Positions 1-6,770 are shown, counted from the stretch's first letter. The stretch: DNA of 13,556 nt from Terriglobia bacterium (GCA_030040455.1 JASHTR010000502.1:1-13556), one strand, 5' to 3'. Numbers and translations: made by a program. The notes: generated from the sequence alone by a model not told the origin.

Positions 1-63
1 GCGAACCACCTTGTAGTCCCCTCCTGAATTGACGTTATCACCGCGAGCGAGAGCCGCCTTCAT
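1..63 (-). CDS. start of a downstream gene, cut by the left window edge
   Basis: An ATG at 63-61 overlaps the TGA stop of the amidohydrolase gene in the classic ATGA arrangement. The frame stays open for 21 codons to the window edge, beginning MKAALARGDNV. A strong Shine-Dalgarno-like AGGAGGGG lies inside this frame at about 25-18, with a GTG at 9-7. The true start may therefore be that GTG or a codon just beyond the edge, and the 21 codons may be partly untranslated leader. Either way another minus-strand gene probably continues the operon. The product cannot be recognised from so short a piece. Confidence 0.35.
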   Translation of the reverse strand, partial: MKAALARGDNVNSGGDYKVVR

Positions 64-938
64 TTGGAGCGCTGGAGGATGCGCCAAATCGTCCCGCTAA
101 AGATCATCGCTTGTGCTTCCTTGGGAACGCCGCAAGCATCCAGCATTTTGTGGTAGCGGGCCCGCGCACGATCGAACTCGGCCAGGTCACCGTCGAAAAT
201 GTCCGAGCCGAAAACTAGCTTCTCAAATGCGCTGACGCCCGATTGGGGGGTGTGGGGGCTCACGACGCCCGTCCACCAGAAGATGGATTTGAAGAACGTG
301 TAGTCATCCGCTTTCTTAATCAAGGATGAGCCGGAGAGATCGAAGTAAAGATTGGGGCTCCAACGGCCAATCTCGGCCGCTTCGGCATAGTCGGGGTTGC
401 CCATGTGAGCGCCGATCACCGTGACCTGGGGGAATTGCCTTGCGATAAGGTCCAGTCGTGTGACGCGATTGCGGTCAAAGCTGACGTCCTCGGGGATCTG
501 GGGAGTTTCGCGGTTCACAATCCCGGTGTGGAAGAGCAGGATCATGTGGTATTTTTCAGCCCGCTGGTAGATGGGCCAGTAATGGCGGTCGTCATAATTG
601 TGGAGCGCGGAGGACATCTCTCCTAGCCCGCGAAAGCCCGCCGCGTGAAAGCGGTCAACCTGCTCGAGCACATCCGGCGCGTCGAGTTTGATAGCTCCAA
701 ATCCGATCAGGCGGTTGGGATGTTCCCGGATGGCGGCGCGCGCCGGTTGTAAGTCACGCGGCGGGGTGAGCAGAAAGGCCATTCCATCCACCGAATCCAG
801 CTTGGCCACCAGCTTGGGAAGAAAAGCCGCGGTACTGTAATGTACGTGAACGTCAATAATTTTAGGCTGCTGCGCCGGCAAAATCGCCGCTCCGACGATC
901 AATAACAGAATGGTCCATCCCATCCTTAAACGCCTCAT
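60..938 (-). CDS. exported amidohydrolase (amidohydrolase_2-type TIM barrel)
   Basis: This 292-residue protein belongs to the metal-dependent hydrolase superfamily that contains decarboxylases, lactonases and amidohydrolases (family knowledge). The visible metal-site pattern is H31-x-H33 in IDVHVHY after the first strand, H137 in LLFHTG, H178 in IGAHMG and D246 in FGSDIF, so the active site looks complete. Residues 1-22 form a positively charged, hydrophobic signal peptide ending near PAQ, so the protein is probably exported. The ATG is preceded by AAGGAG at 952-947 with an 8-nt spacer. It is the third full gene of the DUF6807 / Gfo-Idh-MocA / amidohydrolase series, but 228 nt with a MITE-like element separate it from the second gene. 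It may therefore be transcribed by read-through or from its own promoter. The substrate is unknown; a lactone or small cyclic acid from sugar oxidation would fit the neighbours, but that is inference. Confidence 0.85.
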   Translation of the reverse strand: MRRLRMGWTILLLIVGAAILPAQQPKIIDVHVHYSTAAFLPKLVAKLDSVDGMAFLLTPPRDLQPARAAIREHPNRLIGFGAIKLDAPDVLEQVDRFHAAGFRGLGEMSSALHNYDDRHYWPIYQRAEKYHMILLFHTGIVNRETPQIPEDVSFDRNRVTRLDLIARQFPQVTVIGAHMGNPDYAEAAEIGRWSPNLYFDLSGSSLIKKADDYTFFKSIFWWTGVVSPHTPQSGVSAFEKLVFGSDIFDGDLAEFDRARARYHKMLDACGVPKEAQAMIFSGTIWRILQRSK

Positions 939-987
939 GGTTTTTTCTCCTTAATTGCTGTAGTGCCGGCGCGAGCTTCAGCGTTGA

Positions 988-1020
988 GTGCTTGCCCTGA
1001 GCAGGGCGAAGGGGCAGCAC
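988..1020. repeat. short imperfect inverted repeat of the CTGAGC-GCGAAGG family
   Basis: Arms GTGCTTGCCCT and AGGGGCAGCAC can fold over a centre that contains CCCTGAGCAGGG. The core CTGAGC-N3-GCGAAGG at 997-1012 matches the core of the larger REP-like palindrome at 6966-6981, so the two appear to belong to one dispersed repeat family. It lies in the gap upstream of the amidohydrolase gene. Confidence 0.45.
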
Positions 1021-1035
1021 CGCTCTACTGAGTCC

Positions 1036-1138
1036 CGCAAATTATGGTGACACAAGCGCTGTAGCGGCGGTCTGCGACCGCCGTTTTTTCGACGCTCGTA
1101 GAGCGCCGCCACAGAGAATGCCATCACTATAATTTGCG
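1036..1138. repeat. MITE-like element with 15-bp terminal inverted repeats
   Basis: The ends are inverted copies, CGCAAATTATGGTGA at 1036-1050 and TCACTATAATTTGCG at 1124-1138, matching at 14 of 15 positions. Inside is a second layer, CTGTAGCGGCG at 1059-1069 against CGCCGCCACAG at 1104-1114 (10 of 11). Two small hairpins lie within: an 8-bp perfect stem CGGCGGTC-TGC-GACCGCCG (1065-1083) followed by six T, and CGCTC-GTA-GAGCG (1093-1105). The whole unit is 103 bp and non-coding. Nested symmetry with well-defined ends suggests a miniature inverted-repeat or REP-like mobile unit. The hairpin plus T-run would act as a terminator only on the plus strand, where no gene precedes it. Confidence 0.65.
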
Positions 1139-1166
1139 AACGTCAATAAGATAGATAATGTTGCCG

Positions 1167-2588
1167 CTATACCTCTTCAGGAAGGACAAACGGCGAACGA
1201 TAGCCCCGGTCAGCATCCCGCAGAAGGACGTCCGCCTCTTGGTCGTTGATGACTTCCTGGGTCTCAGGGTTAAAGTAAATCGTCCTGCCAAGGCGATAAG
1301 ACGCATTCGCCAGATGAATCAGCGCGCAGGAAGCAACCGCCTCTTCCGCTGGCGCGTGCAGGTCTTCTTTCCGTCGGCTGATCACGCAATCGATGAAGTT
1401 GGAAAAGTGTAGCACGTCCACGCCGGGCTCATGGCCTTCCGGTCCCGGCTCCTGATCCGCGCCGAGCCAGGTCTTGAAGCCGCCGGACTCCCCAACGGGC
1501 AACGCCAGGTAGCCGTTCGATCCGTAGAAGATGTTGCCGATGGTGTTATCAGTGCCCGCGCTCGGCCCGAGCTTCGGGTGAGCCGCTGCGGCATGAGGAT
1601 GAGACTCCGCGCCGATTCCCGCCTCGTGGTTTGTGATCCAATGCCGCACCTCAAATTCGAGCATCTTCCGGCTTCCGTCCGGCATATCGAACTCGTAAGC
1701 GCAGTTCAGGGTGTTGGGAGTTTCCTGATCGTCCTTAAACATAAAGTGGCCGCCAATGGCTGAAACCTTATTGGGATAACCTACTCCCAGTCCCCAGCGC
1801 GCGATATCGATCTGATGAACGCCCTGGTTGCCCAGATCGCCGTTCCCATACCACCAGAACCAGTGCCAGTTGTAGTGGAACCGGTTGTGAGTGAACGCAT
1901 GATTGGGCGCCGGCCCTTTCCACAAATTGTAATGAACGCCGGGCGGCACCGGCTCAACGGGAGCATAGCCAATCGTGTTCCGCCACTTGAAACAGAGTCC
2001 CCGGCTCAGATAGAGGTCTCCGACTACGCCTTGGCGAAGCTTGGCCACCGCGTCGCGGACCGCCGGCAAGGAACGGCTTTGGGTTCCGTGCTGAACGATC
2101 CTGCCGTAGGTCTGCGCGGCGCGAACGAGCTGCTTGCCTTCCCACAGGTTATGCGAGCACGGCTTCTCAACGTAAACATCCTTTCCCGCCTGGCACGCCC
2201 AAACGGCCATCAAGCTATGCCAGCTATTGGGCGTCGCTATGGAGATCGCGTCGATGGACTTGTCTTCCAGGAGCTCGCGGACATCAATACAGGTAGCGGG
2301 CTTGGAAAGACCCATCTTCTCCATGTCACTGAGGCGCTGCTGCAAGACGTTTTCATCGATATCACACAGAGTCGCGATCTCGGCATTCTGGATCTTGGAG
2401 TAGGCGCGAATATGCTCCATGCCGCGGCCGTGCAGGCCGCAAATGGCGACGCGGACGCGGTCGTTCGCGCCGAACACGCGACGCGGCAGAAAATTGATCG
2501 CCCCGAAAGAGGCCACACTTGCCGAGACAACGCCTGATTTCAGGAATTCCCGACGTGAAACAGAAGAACGCTTGGATGGTTCGTCCAT
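1167..2588 (-). CDS. Tat-exported Gfo/Idh/MocA family oxidoreductase
   Basis: Read from ATG 2588 the product has 473 residues. It starts with a Tat signal (SRREFLKSG at 11-19, then a hydrophobic stretch to about 40). A Rossmann nucleotide-binding domain follows, with GLHGRG at 51-56, and the family's EKP motif sits at 141-143. The catalytic region GDLGNQGVHQIDIARW (250-265) offers H258 and D261 as the usual His/Asp pair. Family members oxidise or reduce sugars and inositols with NAD(P); Tat export would carry the folded, cofactor-loaded enzyme to the periplasm, as in glucose-fructose oxidoreductase. The frame remains open further upstream to 2723, but that would run into the 3' end of the DUF6807 gene and place 45 residues before the Tat motif. 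AAGGAG at 2604-2599 supports the start at 2588. The gap to the DUF6807 gene is 73 nt on the same strand, so co-transcription is likely. Confidence 0.9.
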   Translation of the reverse strand: MDEPSKRSSVSRREFLKSGVVSASVASFGAINFLPRRVFGANDRVRVAICGLHGRGMEHIRAYSKIQNAEIATLCDIDENVLQQRLSDMEKMGLSKPATCIDVRELLEDKSIDAISIATPNSWHSLMAVWACQAGKDVYVEKPCSHNLWEGKQLVRAAQTYGRIVQHGTQSRSLPAVRDAVAKLRQGVVGDLYLSRGLCFKWRNTIGYAPVEPVPPGVHYNLWKGPAPNHAFTHNRFHYNWHWFWWYGNGDLGNQGVHQIDIARWGLGVGYPNKVSAIGGHFMFKDDQETPNTLNCAYEFDMPDGSRKMLEFEVRHWITNHEAGIGAESHPHAAAAHPKLGPSAGTDNTIGNIFYGSNGYLALPVGESGGFKTWLGADQEPGPEGHEPGVDVLHFSNFIDCVISRRKEDLHAPAEEAVASCALIHLANASYRLGRTIYFNPETQEVINDQEADVLLRDADRGYRSPFVLPEEV

Positions 2589-2598
2589 GGCTTGGTCG

Positions 2599-2604
2599 CT
2601 CCTT
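2599..2604 (-). promoter_or_regulatory. ribosome binding site deciding the oxidoreductase start
   Basis: AAGGAG on the minus strand lies 10 nt before the ATG at 2588. It favours this start over codons further upstream in the same open frame, which overlap the preceding gene. Confidence 0.7.
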
Positions 2605-2661
2605 ATTAAGAACTGTAAATTGTCGTAAAGCCTCTTAGAGGTTGAGGACACCGCCGCTTCG

Positions 2662-3663
2662 TCATTGCTCCTCGGCGGCATACTTCTGGTAAGCGTTGGC
2701 GATCTGCGCCTGTTTGTAATCACCGCGATGAATCAAAACGCGATACCGGAACAACAACGACTTCCCTGCCGGAATCGTATAAGAGCCGTCCTGGCTCGGA
2801 TCGTTCGTGAATTCGCGAAGCCCGAAAGGGTTTGCGGCGAATAGCCCGTAAGCACGCGCGTGCCAATAAGTCGGGTGGCGGAAGCTGCGTGGGCTGTCAA
2901 AGATGGCAATGCCAACCTCTTCGTCTCCGACTTTTCCGTAGTAGTCAACCCAATCCGCTCGTTTTCCCCAGATCTGTTTTTCGCCGAGACCTCCGTTGGA
3001 GTTCACCATATGGCCAGGCGGCGAATCCAGACTCTTAATCACCCGGATCGCGAAAGTGCCTTCTTTGGTGTCTCCCATTTTTACGGGTCCATGATCGGCG
3101 CGGATGATGAACTGACAATCAATGATCCGTGTATCTGAACCGCCCCGAAAGATGTAATCCTGCGTTTCCTCCGCCAGAACCCGGCCGCCGCCCACCAGGT
3201 TGAACCGGGCGCGGATTTCGCCGGAGTGAAGACCCGGCGTGGCATCCTCCAGCTTCTCGAAAACGGCTCGACCGAATTTCTCTCCGTCGTGAGTTCCGTA
3301 GTATTGCCTGGCGAAGACCTGCTCCGACCAAAACGAGTACCCATCAATATCGCCGTGCCCAAAGTACATGGGGCGCTGGTGCGGCTCGATGCTGCGGTCG
3401 TGCCGATGCGCGGGGGGAATGTAATTTCCTATCGGAAACCCTCGCGTTACAATCGCGCCCCCCGCCGTGCGTAGCGGCTGAAGGTAAGGCTTGGCTTCCT
3501 CAGGAGAAAAATAATACGTGGTAAACGGCTTTCCGCCAACCCACACATCAATCCGATGCGGATGCTTCACCAGTTTGACTGCTTCCTGCGCGTTTCCCTG
3601 GAGCGGCCAAAGGAAGATTCCACACAAGCAAACCAAAAGAAATGCCTCGACTCTTGACTTCAA
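2662..3663 (-). CDS. secreted DUF6807 (PmoA-like) protein
   Basis: From a TTG start at 3663 the product has 333 residues. It begins with a signal peptide: a basic start, a hydrophobic core at about 7-21, and a probable cut after GNA near residue 25. The body matches the DUF6807 type, often labelled 'methane oxygenase PmoA' by databases although it is not a monooxygenase subunit. The diagnostic stretch is rich in His before FGHGDIDGYSFW, recalling the family pattern HPHHRGLWFGHGD. Members are common next to Gfo/Idh/MocA oxidoreductases in acidobacteria, planctomycetes and verrucomicrobia; their biochemical role is not established. An upstream GTG at 3699 in the same frame is possible, but a perfect GGAGG stands 7 nt before the TTG, and that shorter form gives a normal signal peptide. 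The gene is the first of the minus-strand series and faces the divergent aldo/keto reductase. Confidence 0.85.
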   Translation of the reverse strand: MKSRVEAFLLVCLCGIFLWPLQGNAQEAVKLVKHPHRIDVWVGGKPFTTYYFSPEEAKPYLQPLRTAGGAIVTRGFPIGNYIPPAHRHDRSIEPHQRPMYFGHGDIDGYSFWSEQVFARQYYGTHDGEKFGRAVFEKLEDATPGLHSGEIRARFNLVGGGRVLAEETQDYIFRGGSDTRIIDCQFIIRADHGPVKMGDTKEGTFAIRVIKSLDSPPGHMVNSNGGLGEKQIWGKRADWVDYYGKVGDEEVGIAIFDSPRSFRHPTYWHARAYGLFAANPFGLREFTNDPSQDGSYTIPAGKSLLFRYRVLIHRGDYKQAQIANAYQKYAAEEQ

Positions 3664-3670
3664 TTGACAA

Positions 3671-3675
3671 CCTCC
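3671..3675 (-). promoter_or_regulatory. ribosome binding site for a TTG start
   Basis: GGAGG on the minus strand precedes the TTG at 3663 by 7 nt. No ATG of this frame exists nearby; the alternative GTG at 3699 has no comparable site. This supports TTG initiation. Confidence 0.6.
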
Positions 3676-3800
3676 GTGTTGCAGCCTCTTATGTGCCACT
3701 TTTCGGTCTGTGTCCCCACATCCCCTCTTGCCTCAGGTCACATTCCGATCAGCTCCCAAGCACTATATCACTTTTCACCCCCCGTTTAGCAGCCAGAGGA

Positions 3801-3873
3801 GTCAGTTTGACCTTGTAGAGACGAGTTGATCTCGCCCGATGTGAGCGTAAAGCCGCCGCGACGTCAAACTGAC
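3801..3873. promoter_or_regulatory. pair of GTCA-N3-TGAC dyads in the divergent intergenic region
   Basis: GTCAGTTTGAC at 3801-3811 and GTCAAACTGAC at 3863-3873 are perfect inverted copies of each other. Each copy is itself a dyad, GTCA-N3-TGAC. Their centres, 3806 and 3868, are 62 bp apart, close to six helical turns. They lie between the divergent DUF6807 and aldo/keto reductase genes, so the simplest reading is two operator sites for one dimeric regulator acting on both promoters, possibly by looping. A smaller palindrome, CGAG-TTGAT-CTCG (3822-3834), lies between them. A 73-bp inverted-repeat insertion is the alternative. The rest of the 3664-3945 gap shows a TATAGT (3767-3762, minus) that could be a -10 element, without a clear -35. 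Confidence 0.5.
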
Positions 3874-3945
3874 CCACGTTTTGCACTTGCGAGAGGATTT
3901 GAGTATTGATTCGTGGTATGATGCAGCCCATTGGAGGTAAACCAA

Positions 3946-4830
3946 ATGGCACCTTACTCGAGGCGTGATTTTCTAAAGACTGGGCTTGCTGCGGCGGCGC
4001 TCGCCGGCGCCGGAAGCATTGGGCTGAAAGCAGCATCTGAGGCGGCGACCGAGAAGGTAATCCTCGGAAAATCCGGCGTCAAGGTGACGCGGCTTGCTTT
4101 TGGCACAGGCACCTTCGGCGGGCGAGTGCAGCGCGAGCTGGGCCAAGAGCAATTTACAAAACTGGTCCGCTACGCCTACGACCGTGGCATTCGCTTCTTT
4201 GAAACCGCTGAATCTTACGATGACATGCATAGGATGCTTGGCGTGGCGCTAAAGGGCATCCCGCGCGATAGCTATCAACTGATGTCGAAGGTAACTACGA
4301 GTCCAGGCGTCGATCCAATGCAGAAGATCGACGATTTACGCAAGCTCATTCATACCGAGTATTTCGACGTGATGCTGCTGCACTGGCAGCACACGGCAAC
4401 CTGGCCAACTGACAGCCTCCGGTGGCAAGACGGTATCTCGGAAGCCCAGGCGAGGCACTGGGTGGTCGGGCGTGGTGCCTCCGTACACGGCCTTCCGGCG
4501 TTGCGCCAAGCGCCGGATGCGAAATGGCTTCAGGTGGCTATGATCCGGATGAATCAGAAAGGCGTCAGGATGGACGCGGAAGACTATAACACGAGCGGAT
4601 TGGGAAATGTGCCTGAGGTGGTTGGGGTTGTGAAACAGGTCCGCAAAGAAAAAATGGGCGTCATCAGCATGAAGCTCGTTGGCGAGGGCAGGTTCACGAC
4701 GCGCGCGGACCGCCAGGCAGCAATGAGGTTCGCATTCAGGCACGCGGGCGTCAATTGCGTGACCGTAGGTTACAAAAATACGGCAGAGATCGACGAGGCC
4801 ATTGAAAATGTGAATATGGCGTTCGCGTAA
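3946..4830 (+). CDS. Tat-linked aldo/keto reductase
   Basis: The 294-residue product opens with a Tat signal (SRRDFLKTG at 5-13 and an Ala-rich hydrophobic run) followed by a (beta/alpha)8 aldo/keto reductase. The tetrad region reads FFETAESY, with E86 where the family normally has Asp, then Y91, K115 in LMSKV, and H146 in LLHWQH. ASVHGLPAL (179-187) and VGYKNTAEIDEAI near the C-terminus are typical of the Tat-linked bacterial subgroup. Family members reduce carbonyls or oxidise alcohols with NADP(H); the periplasmic substrate here is unknown. ATG 3946 is chosen because GGAGGT at 3933-3938 precedes it by about 7 nt; the open frame from 3931 would start inside that site. The protein is shorter than many relatives but shows no frameshift. 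It is transcribed away from the DUF6807 operon and probably shares its regulatory region. Confidence 0.85.
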   Translation: MAPYSRRDFLKTGLAAAALAGAGSIGLKAASEAATEKVILGKSGVKVTRLAFGTGTFGGRVQRELGQEQFTKLVRYAYDRGIRFFETAESYDDMHRMLGVALKGIPRDSYQLMSKVTTSPGVDPMQKIDDLRKLIHTEYFDVMLLHWQHTATWPTDSLRWQDGISEAQARHWVVGRGASVHGLPALRQAPDAKWLQVAMIRMNQKGVRMDAEDYNTSGLGNVPEVVGVVKQVRKEKMGVISMKLVGEGRFTTRADRQAAMRFAFRHAGVNCVTVGYKNTAEIDEAIENVNMAFA

Positions 4831-4893
4831 TAGCCGGAACGTGCAGGGACACTGATCGTTCGCTGTGCTCAGCAGCTATTGATGTGCTCATTT

Positions 4894-4954
4894 TCTGAAG
4901 TACCCAAATCAACAAATGCCCTACAAGACTTACCATAGGGCCCAATACTTCAGA
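4894..4954. repeat. nested 61-nt stem-loop
   Basis: Outer arms TCTGAAGTA (4894-4902) and TACTTCAGA (4946-4954) are perfect 9-bp inverted copies. Inside, GCCCTA (4918-4923) pairs with TAGGGC (4936-4941). The structure begins 63 nt after the aldo/keto reductase stop. It could be a transcript-end structure, a small palindromic element or a structured RNA; no U-run follows, so an ordinary intrinsic terminator is unlikely. Confidence 0.4.
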
Positions 4955-5059
4955 CAATGTCCGAAACTCGAGTTGCTACATTCCCTAGCCGAGCCGCTGT
5001 GACTGGGGGCGGCTTTGTACTTCCCTCGCGGAGAACCTCTGAAAAGAAGCAACAAGGCC

Positions 5060-5073
5060 TGTCATCCTGAGCG
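5060..5073. repeat. fragment of the REP-like repeat
   Basis: TGTCATCCTGAGCG matches the left arm of the palindrome at 6955-7038 apart from a CCAT insertion in that copy. Only this arm is present. It sits at the left side of the rearranged block that contains the recN relic. Confidence 0.5.
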
Positions 5074-5157
5074 GGTGAGTTTATTTTTAGAAGTCGCTGA
5101 TTTTCTTGGAGATAAACAGCCTGTTTTGGCTGTGTAGGAATTGTGCAGGTGAATGCT

Positions 5158-5298
5158 CTCGCTCAGCAGCATTTCCAGCGCATCAATCAATTGTGATTTG
5201 CCCGCGCCGGTTTCACCGGTCATCAGGTTCACTCCTGTGCCGAAACCGACAACAGCGCGGTCAATCGCTGCATAGTCTTCCGATCTTAGATCGAGCAC
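5158..5298 (-). pseudogene. recN: recN relic, N-terminal 47 codons only
   Basis: From a GTG at 5298 the frame reads as the start of RecN, the SMC-like DNA repair ATPase: DLRSEDYAAIDRAVVGFG, then the Walker A motif TGETGAGKS (5219-5194), then a QLIDALEMLL helix. It matches the family pattern of an N-terminal strand followed by FGPGLNLLTGETGAGKS. After codon 47 the match stops and the frame continues into sequence that is not RecN (to 5062). RecN is normally about 550-590 residues with its Walker B motif at the far end, so this piece cannot work. The frame itself has no stop or shift, which suggests a fairly recent truncation or copying event. The functional recN is presumably elsewhere in the genome. 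Confidence 0.75.
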
Positions 5299-5383
5299 GC
5301 ATAGCGCCGTGTTGTGGAGATGGATGATATGCACGAACTTATTGGCCGCGGGAGACGTATTAGGGTGCATGGAGGACAACCGA

Positions 5384-6760
5384 ATGTTTCACAAAACGTT
5401 TTATGGCGCGCTTTTGACGGCATGCACGCTGACATTTCCGACTGTTGGAGTGATGACATCAGCCGTGATGGCTGCGCAGAGCGTTGCTAATGCCACAGCC
5501 GAAAGGAATAATCTGAGCGGCAACTGGATCCTGTACGTTTTGCAAAATGGCGAAAAGACGGACTCTGCACGGGTACGGCTGCAGCAGAACGGTAATGTGC
5601 TGACGGGTACTCTGAATGAACTGAAGCTGACGGGCACGGTTGCGAACGGCTCGGTGACAGGACAAATGTTGCGTCCGGATGGGAAAGCGTTCGGTGGGTT
5701 CACCATACAGATAGGTACGCAGGTTGACCTGCATGGCACGATCCGGCGAAGCAGCGGTAATGAAGACATTCTGCTGCACAAGATCGGCGGAGAGGATGTT
5801 GCCCCGCAGACACGTGTGTTTATACCGACGAAGTATTATCGCGTGTTTTCGGGATCAATCGCGCCAGTGATGCACATCAACAGCGGCGACACGGTGAAGA
5901 CGACAACGGTGGATGCGGGCGGATATGACATGCATAATATTTCGCGTTCGGCGGGTGGTAATCCGGAGACGGGGCCGTTTTATGTAGAGGGCGCGATGCC
6001 GGGCGATACGCTGGCGGTGACAATCAAGAGCCTAACGCTGAACCGTGACTCGGCGTTGAGCAATGCGAGTTTGATTCCGCGTGCGGTGACGCCGATGTAT
6101 TTCCGCAGTGAAAAGCTGGACGACAGCGTGAGCGGCGATTGGAAACTGGACCGTGAACATGGAACGGCGACTCCAGCGAAACCGACGGAAAAACTGAAGA
6201 ACTTTAAAGTAGCACTGAAGCCGATGCTGGGCTGCGTGGGCGTGGCGCCGGGAAATAATACGAGCTTTCGCACGCAGTGGCTGGGACCGTGGGGTGGCAA
6301 TATGGATTTTCACGGTGTTGGTCAAGGCGCAACTGTGTATCTGCCAGTGGCCGAAGAAGGTGCGCTGCTGTTTGTCGGCGATGCGCACGCCGAAGAGGGT
6401 GACGGCGAGTTGAATGGCGATGCGCTGGAAACTTCTGCCGATGTGGAGTTCACGGTGAAAGTGATTCCGGGCGGAATGCAGGGCGAAGCGTCCATGCCGA
6501 GGATAGGCGACAGCGGGCCACGCGTGGAGAATGACGAATACCTGATGACAATGGGGATCGGCGGGTCGCTGGATGAAGCACTGCAGAAGGCAACGTCTAA
6601 CCTGGCACAGTGGATTGAGCGCGACTACAAGCTGACTCCGAATGAAGCGGCGATGGTACTGGGGACTTCCATTCACTATGAAATTGCTGAAGTGGCAGAC
6701 CCTCAAGTAAATATTGTGGCGAAAATCAGTAAGGCAGCATTGGCGCAGATTTCTAAATAA
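5384..6760 (+). CDS. exported acetamidase/formamidase family protein
   Basis: The 458-residue product has a hydrophobic signal peptide (residues 1 to about 32, ending near VMAAQS). An extra beta-rich domain follows at about 42-128 (NLSGNWILYV onward), then the FmdA/AmdA fold. Family hallmarks are HINSGDTVKTTTVDAGG, GPFYVEGAMPGDTLAV, GCVGVAPG, the GGNMDFHGVGQGATVYLP segment, and FVGDAHAEEGDGELNG. Family members hydrolyse formamide, acetamide or related short amides to ammonia and the acid; most known ones are cytoplasmic. Export plus the added domain is therefore notable, and the substrate is open. ATG 5384 follows GGAGGA (5371-5376) by 7 nt; the frame extends 25 codons upstream but without a better start. 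It stands alone between the recN relic and a GH3 relic, both on the opposite strand. Codon choice looks less GC-biased than in the flanking operons, consistent with transfer. Confidence 0.85.
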   Translation: MFHKTFYGALLTACTLTFPTVGVMTSAVMAAQSVANATAERNNLSGNWILYVLQNGEKTDSARVRLQQNGNVLTGTLNELKLTGTVANGSVTGQMLRPDGKAFGGFTIQIGTQVDLHGTIRRSSGNEDILLHKIGGEDVAPQTRVFIPTKYYRVFSGSIAPVMHINSGDTVKTTTVDAGGYDMHNISRSAGGNPETGPFYVEGAMPGDTLAVTIKSLTLNRDSALSNASLIPRAVTPMYFRSEKLDDSVSGDWKLDREHGTATPAKPTEKLKNFKVALKPMLGCVGVAPGNNTSFRTQWLGPWGGNMDFHGVGQGATVYLPVAEEGALLFVGDAHAEEGDGELNGDALETSADVEFTVKVIPGGMQGEASMPRIGDSGPRVENDEYLMTMGIGGSLDEALQKATSNLAQWIERDYKLTPNEAAMVLGTSIHYEIAEVADPQVNIVAKISKAALAQISK

Positions 6761-6770
6761 ATTGCACAAG

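Larger units (their letters stand above)
4831..5157. other. non-coding stretch downstream of the aldo/keto reductase
   Basis: No credible gene is seen on either strand here. It contains the nested stem-loop at 4894-4954 and a weak terminator-like hairpin (AGCCGC 4992-4997, GCGGCT 5009-5014, then TTTGT). It also holds a fragment of the REP-like repeat at 5060 and a small hairpin ACAGCC-TGTTTT-GGCTGT at 5116-5133. Confidence 0.5.

Noticed and set aside
1065..1089. Hairpin plus six T, looking like an intrinsic terminator on the plus strand
   Set aside because: No plus-strand gene precedes it, and it is part of the nested MITE-like unit.
1815..2537. Long plus-strand open frame of 240 codons opposite the oxidoreductase
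   Set aside because: It is antisense to a gene with clear Gfo/Idh/MocA motifs; no ribosome binding site or recognisable domain.
3690..3725. GTGTCCCC/AAGTGGCAC-type sequence that recalls ends of some transposable repeats
   Set aside because: No matching inverted partner or transposase nearby.
4420..4500. Suspected frameshift in the aldo/keto reductase around residues 160-180
   Set aside because: The flanking motifs LLHWQH and ASVHGLPAL stay in one frame at about the usual spacing, so the gene is intact.
5143..5321. IHLHN encoded on both sides of the recN relic, resembling a target-site duplication
   Set aside because: The nucleotides match only at about 11 of 15 positions; too weak to call a direct repeat.
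6032..6769. Minus-strand open frame of 245 codons opposite the acetamidase
   Set aside because: It shadows a gene with strong family motifs and has a protein composition rich in Arg, His and Cys, unlike a real product.
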